From contig NZ_JACHNE010000001.1 in NCBI RefSeq assembly GCF_014205255.1, positions 1,116,001-1,180,000 on the forward strand: a stretch of 64,000 nt of DNA, in the 5' to 3' direction. This document shows, one piece after another, positions 61,490-64,000 of this stretch. Every line of letters starts with the position of its first letter. Positions within the stretch are counted from its first letter, which is position 1. Both the position numbers and the translations under genes were made by a program. The DNA comes from Streptomyces caelestis. GTDB taxonomy: Bacteria; Actinomycetota; Actinomycetes; Streptomycetales; Streptomycetaceae. The notes beneath the pieces are model-generated. The model saw only the letters and a list, made by a program, of their open reading frames with translations, had not been told where the DNA came from and searched no databases.

Positions 61490-63231
61490 GGGGTCGTCGC
61501 GGCCGTGGACGGGGGCAGGGCCGAGGCCGCCCGGGTGAGGCCGGTGACGGTGAGGGCGCTGCCGCTCAGCTCGGCCGTCACGGACCCGCGGACGAAGACC
61601 AGGGTGCGCCCGCACACGCTTGCGACCTCCTCGAAGTCGGTCGACAGGAGCAGGACCGCGAGGCCCGCCGACAGCGCCTCGTCGAGCAGACGGTGGATCG
61701 CGGCCTTGGCACCGATGTCCACGCTCGCGGTCGGCTCCTCCAGGATCAGCAGCCGCAGCTCCGTCCGCAGCCAGCGACCGATCATGACCTTCTGCTGGTT
61801 ACCGCCGGAGAGCGTGGCGATGGGGGCCTCACTGTCACGGGGACGCACCGAGAACCGGTCGATCAGGGCGGCGGCCTGGGCCCGTTCCCGGCGCGGGCCG
61901 ATCCAGCGCGACCCCGGCCGGCCTCCCGCGCGGGGATTCGCCAGGAGGTTCTCCCGTACGGTCAGTTCGGCGAGACAGCCCTCCCGCAGCCGGTCGCCCG
62001 GCACGAAGCCGACCCCGAGAGCGACGGCCTCCGCGACCGTACGAGGCTGGTAGGACCGCCCGTGCAGCACGACCCGCCCCCCGAGAAGCGGCCGTGCCCC
62101 GGCCAGGGCCCGCCCCAGATCCGTGTGCCCGGCATCCGAGAGCCCGACCAGTCCGAGAACCTCTCCGGCGGCCAGCTCCAGGCTGACGGGGCCGGCCAGG
62201 GGGGTGCGTACGGAGTCGAGGGTCAGGACGGGTGGTGTGGCTGCCGGGGGCGTGGCTGGGTGGGCGGGGGTCCGAGTAGCGGCGGGGTGATCGGCGGCCG
62301 GGAGCCGGGCAGGGTGGTCCGCAGCCGGGGGCCGGGTGGGGCGGTCCGCAGCCGGGGGCCGGGCAGAGCGGCCCGCAGCCGGGGGCCCGGCTGGCCGATC
62401 GGCAGCCGGAGTCCCGGCAGGGCGGGCGGCAGCAGGCGAGGGGCGGGTGGGGTGGGCGGCAGGTGGTTCGTTCTCCTCGCCGACGATGTCGTGGACCAGG
62501 CGGGCGGGGCTGTGGTCGGCGAGTCGGCCGTGGCTGACGAGGCGGCCGTCGCGCAGTACGGCGAAGGTGTCGGCGACCTGGTACACCTCGTCCAGGCGGT
62601 GGCTGACGTAGAGGATGGCGTGCCCGCGGTCGCGCAGGCCGTGCAGGACGCCGAAGAGCCGGGCGCTGTCCGCGGCGGGCAGGCGGGCGGTCGGCTCGTC
62701 GAGGACGATGAGCTTCGCGCGGGCCGCCAGGGCCCTGGCGATCGCGACGAGCGAGCGCTCGGCCGGTGCGAGCCCGGAGACCGGCCAGTCGGGGTCGAGG
62801 TGCCCGGCGACGGTCCGCAGCGCGTCGACGCTGCGCTCGCGGGTGCGCCCCCAGGAGATCAGCCCGGTCCGGCGCGCGTATCCGTTGGTAAGGGCGATGT
62901 TCTCGGCCACCGTCATCCACTCCACGAGACCGAGGTCCTGGTGGATGAAGGACATGCTCCGGGACGCGGCAGGGCTGCCGAGAGGCAGGTCGCCCACGGT
63001 GATCTGACCCGCGTCGGCGGGGTGGACGCCGGCGAGGATCTTGATCAGCGTGGACTTGCCGGCGCCGTTGGGCCCGAGGAGGGCGAGCACGCTGCCGGCG
63101 TGGACGTCGAGGTCGACCCCGGCCAGCGCGACGGTCCCGCCGAACCGCTTGCCGAGCCCGCGGATACGGACCAAGGGATCCGGCCCGAAGGGTGAAGCCG
63201 CCTTCACCTGAGTTTCAGGAGCGTCGCGCAC
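61486..63231 (-). CDS. Sugar ABC importer, double ATPase (RbsA-like)
   Basis: A 581-residue protein with two ATPase domains in one chain. Domain 1: Walker A GPNGAGKST, FIHQDLGLVEWMTV, LIVLDEPTARL, VSHRLDEV; its signature is altered to SGLAPAERSLVAIARAL. Domain 2 has a degenerate Walker A (GLVGLSDAGHTDL) but an intact signature LSGGNQQKVMIGRWL and LLILEEPTASVD, as in RbsA relatives. The linker between them is expanded by five 9-residue repeats. The start GTG 63231 has only a weak ribosome site, and a GTG nine codons further in is an alternative. Confidence 0.9.
   Translation of the reverse strand: MRDAPETQVKAASPFGPDPLVRIRGLGKRFGGTVALAGVDLDVHAGSVLALLGPNGAGKSTLIKILAGVHPADAGQITVGDLPLGSPAASRSMSFIHQDLGLVEWMTVAENIALTNGYARRTGLISWGRTRERSVDALRTVAGHLDPDWPVSGLAPAERSLVAIARALAARAKLIVLDEPTARLPAADSARLFGVLHGLRDRGHAILYVSHRLDEVYQVADTFAVLRDGRLVSHGRLADHSPARLVHDIVGEENEPPAAHPTRPSPAAARPAGTPAADRPAGPPAAGRSARPPAADRPTRPPAADHPARLPAADHPAATRTPAHPATPPAATPPVLTLDSVRTPLAGPVSLELAAGEVLGLVGLSDAGHTDLGRALAGARPLLGGRVVLHGRSYQPRTVAEAVALGVGFVPGDRLREGCLAELTVRENLLANPRAGGRPGSRWIGPRRERAQAAALIDRFSVRPRDSEAPIATLSGGNQQKVMIGRWLRTELRLLILEEPTASVDIGAKAAIHRLLDEALSAGLAVLLLSTDFEEVASVCGRTLVFVRGSVTAELSGSALTVTGLTRAASALPPSTAATTP
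62288..62422. repeat. Five 27-bp tandem repeats in the ATPase linker
   Basis: Units start at 62288, 62315, 62342, 62369 and 62396. The second and third are nearly identical. They encode 9-residue units of the type PPAADRPTR, inserting about 45 residues between the two ATPase domains. Being a multiple of three, length changes keep the frame. Confidence 0.85.
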
Positions 63232-63255
63232 CCGATCAAATTACATCATTTCGGG
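63232..63255. promoter_or_regulatory. AT-rich promoter region of the sugar importer operon
   Basis: AAATTACATCATTT (63238-63251) is a short AT-rich island with AAAT/ATTT symmetry, directly upstream of the ATPase start in very GC-rich sequence. It probably holds the promoter or an operator. Confidence 0.35.
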
Positions 63256-63298
63256 CACCTTTCGGCCGCTGTGACTCCCACGCGGGTCGGCGGACGCG

Positions 63299-64000
63299 TC
63301 ACTCCGCGTCGAGCCCGCATTCGGCCCAGATGACCTTGCCCTCCGACAGGTAGCGCGTGCCCCAGCTCTGCGAGAGCTGCGCGACGAGGAACAGGCCGCG
63401 TCCACCCTCGTCGGTGCTGGCCGCCCGGCGCAGATGAGGGGCGGTGTTGCTGGCGTCGGAGACCTCGCAGATCAGGGTCCGCCCGTACAGCAGCCGGACC
63501 CGGATGGGCCCGGCGCCGTGCCGGATGGCGTTGGTGATCAGCTCGCTGAGGATCAGCTCCGCGGCGAAGGCGGTCTCGTCGAGTCCCCAGTCGGACAGGC
63601 GACGCATGGCGGAGGACCGGACCTCGCCGACGAGCGCCGGGTCGGCCGGCAGCTCCCAGCGGGCGATCCGGCCGGGGCCCAGGGCGTGGACGCGGGCGAC
63701 GAGCAGGGCGATGTCGTCGTGCGGGTGCGCGGGCGCCACGGTGTCCAGGACGGCCTGGCAGGTCTCCTCGGGCGCGCGCTCGGGATGGGCCAGGGCCACG
63801 CGCAACTGCTCCAGCACCACGTCCACGTCGCGGTGCCGGTCCTCGATGAGTCCGTCGGTGTAGAGCACCAGCTGACTGCCCTCGGGCACGTCGATCTCGA
63901 CGGCGTCGAAGGGCAGACCCCCGAGACCGAGCGGGGGCCCGGCCGGGAGGTCGGGATAGGACACGGTGCCGTCGGGGCGGACGAGTGCGGGCGGCGGGTG
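63299..64000 (-). CDS. SpoIIE phosphatase with C-terminal HATPase domain (5' end outside window)
   Basis: The frame enters from the right edge with HPPPALVRPDG, the end of the conserved GHPPP motif of PP2C/SpoIIE phosphatases. It continues with SQLVLYTDGLIEDRHRD and HDDIALLVARV. A GHKL ATPase domain follows: ELILSELITNAIRHGAGPIR, CEVSDASNTAPHLRRA and GGRGLFLVAQLSQSWG. The fusion joins a phosphatase with a kinase-like module and is common in streptomycete signalling. Sensor domains would be upstream and are not seen. Confidence 0.9.
   Translation of the reverse strand, partial: HPPPALVRPDGTVSYPDLPAGPPLGLGGLPFDAVEIDVPEGSQLVLYTDGLIEDRHRDVDVVLEQLRVALAHPERAPEETCQAVLDTVAPAHPHDDIALLVARVHALGPGRIARWELPADPALVGEVRSSAMRRLSDWGLDETAFAAELILSELITNAIRHGAGPIRVRLLYGRTLICEVSDASNTAPHLRRAASTDEGGRGLFLVAQLSQSWGTRYLSEGKVIWAECGLDAE

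Noticed and set aside
62288..62422. CRISPR-like array
   Set aside because: The repeats are directly adjacent without unique spacers and are in frame inside a coding gene.

Overview
The window has the very high G+C, third-position G/C bias, GTG starts and gene families (SpoIIE phosphatases, lone HATPase anti-sigma-like proteins, ECF sigma factor, LAL regulator, bacterial terpene synthase with P450, secreted glycoside hydrolases) of a Streptomyces or close relative. Two genes carry the rare TTA leucine codon (the GH115 glucuronidase and the terpene synthase), which in Streptomyces points to bldA control. No rRNA, tRNA, CRISPR array or intact transposase was seen. There are many gene fragments, frameshifts and scrambled junctions, which fits an accessory part of the chromosome such as an arm, although position cannot be proved from the sequence.

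Layout. 1-7.5 kb: the end of a class A penicillin-binding protein, a mosaic of broken genes, a membrane acyltransferase, a truncated S53-type secreted protease, a DEAD-box helicase, a YqjF/DUF2071 protein with an unknown partner, and a GH2 galactosidase remnant. 7.5-9.7 kb: pirin, a frameshifted AhpD-like gene and a MarR regulator around a clear palindromic operator. 9.8-17.6 kb: ECF sigma factor with a membrane-anchored partner, an ABC exporter, a truncated SDR, an XRE-cupin regulator divergent from an EamA exporter, a B3/B4-domain protein and a ComB-like phosphatase. 17.6-23.4 kb: SpoIIE phosphatase and divergent HATPase, then two MFS transporters.

23.4-26 kb is a scrambled patch bounded by two inverted copies of a ~160-bp MITE-like repeat. 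Inside are a DUF5701 gene, a head-to-head junction of a hydrolase fragment and a phosphotransferase fragment, an Lrp regulator and further debris. 26-32.7 kb: SDR divergent from an ATP-grasp ligase plus CocE/NonD hydrolase pair, an orphan type II thioesterase, DUF779 and an internally deleted SRPBCC gene. 32.7-38.6 kb: secreted chorismate mutase, then a symmetrical module of AsnC regulator + M20 peptidase divergent from AbgT transporter + M20 peptidase, suited to uptake and hydrolysis of acyl-glutamate or dipeptide-like compounds.

38.7-41.8 kb: GH115 alpha-glucuronidase behind a LacI-type half-match operator. 42-47.6 kb: P450 and terpene synthase (overlapping stop/start) followed by a 970-residue LAL regulator, a compact terpene locus; the synthase has an unusual NSE motif. 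47.6-51 kb: a membrane NACHT/STAND NTPase. 51.2-53.3 kb: a secreted protein made of two complete CE2-like SGNH modules in tandem, behind a near-perfect CebR-type operator. 53.3-59 kb: drug-type MFS, a decayed ABC exporter, a P450 lacking the usual ExxR motif, and an NDH-2/FSP1-like flavoprotein. 59.1-63.2 kb: a sugar ABC importer operon (ATPase, permease, lipoprotein). The window ends inside a SpoIIE/HATPase fusion.
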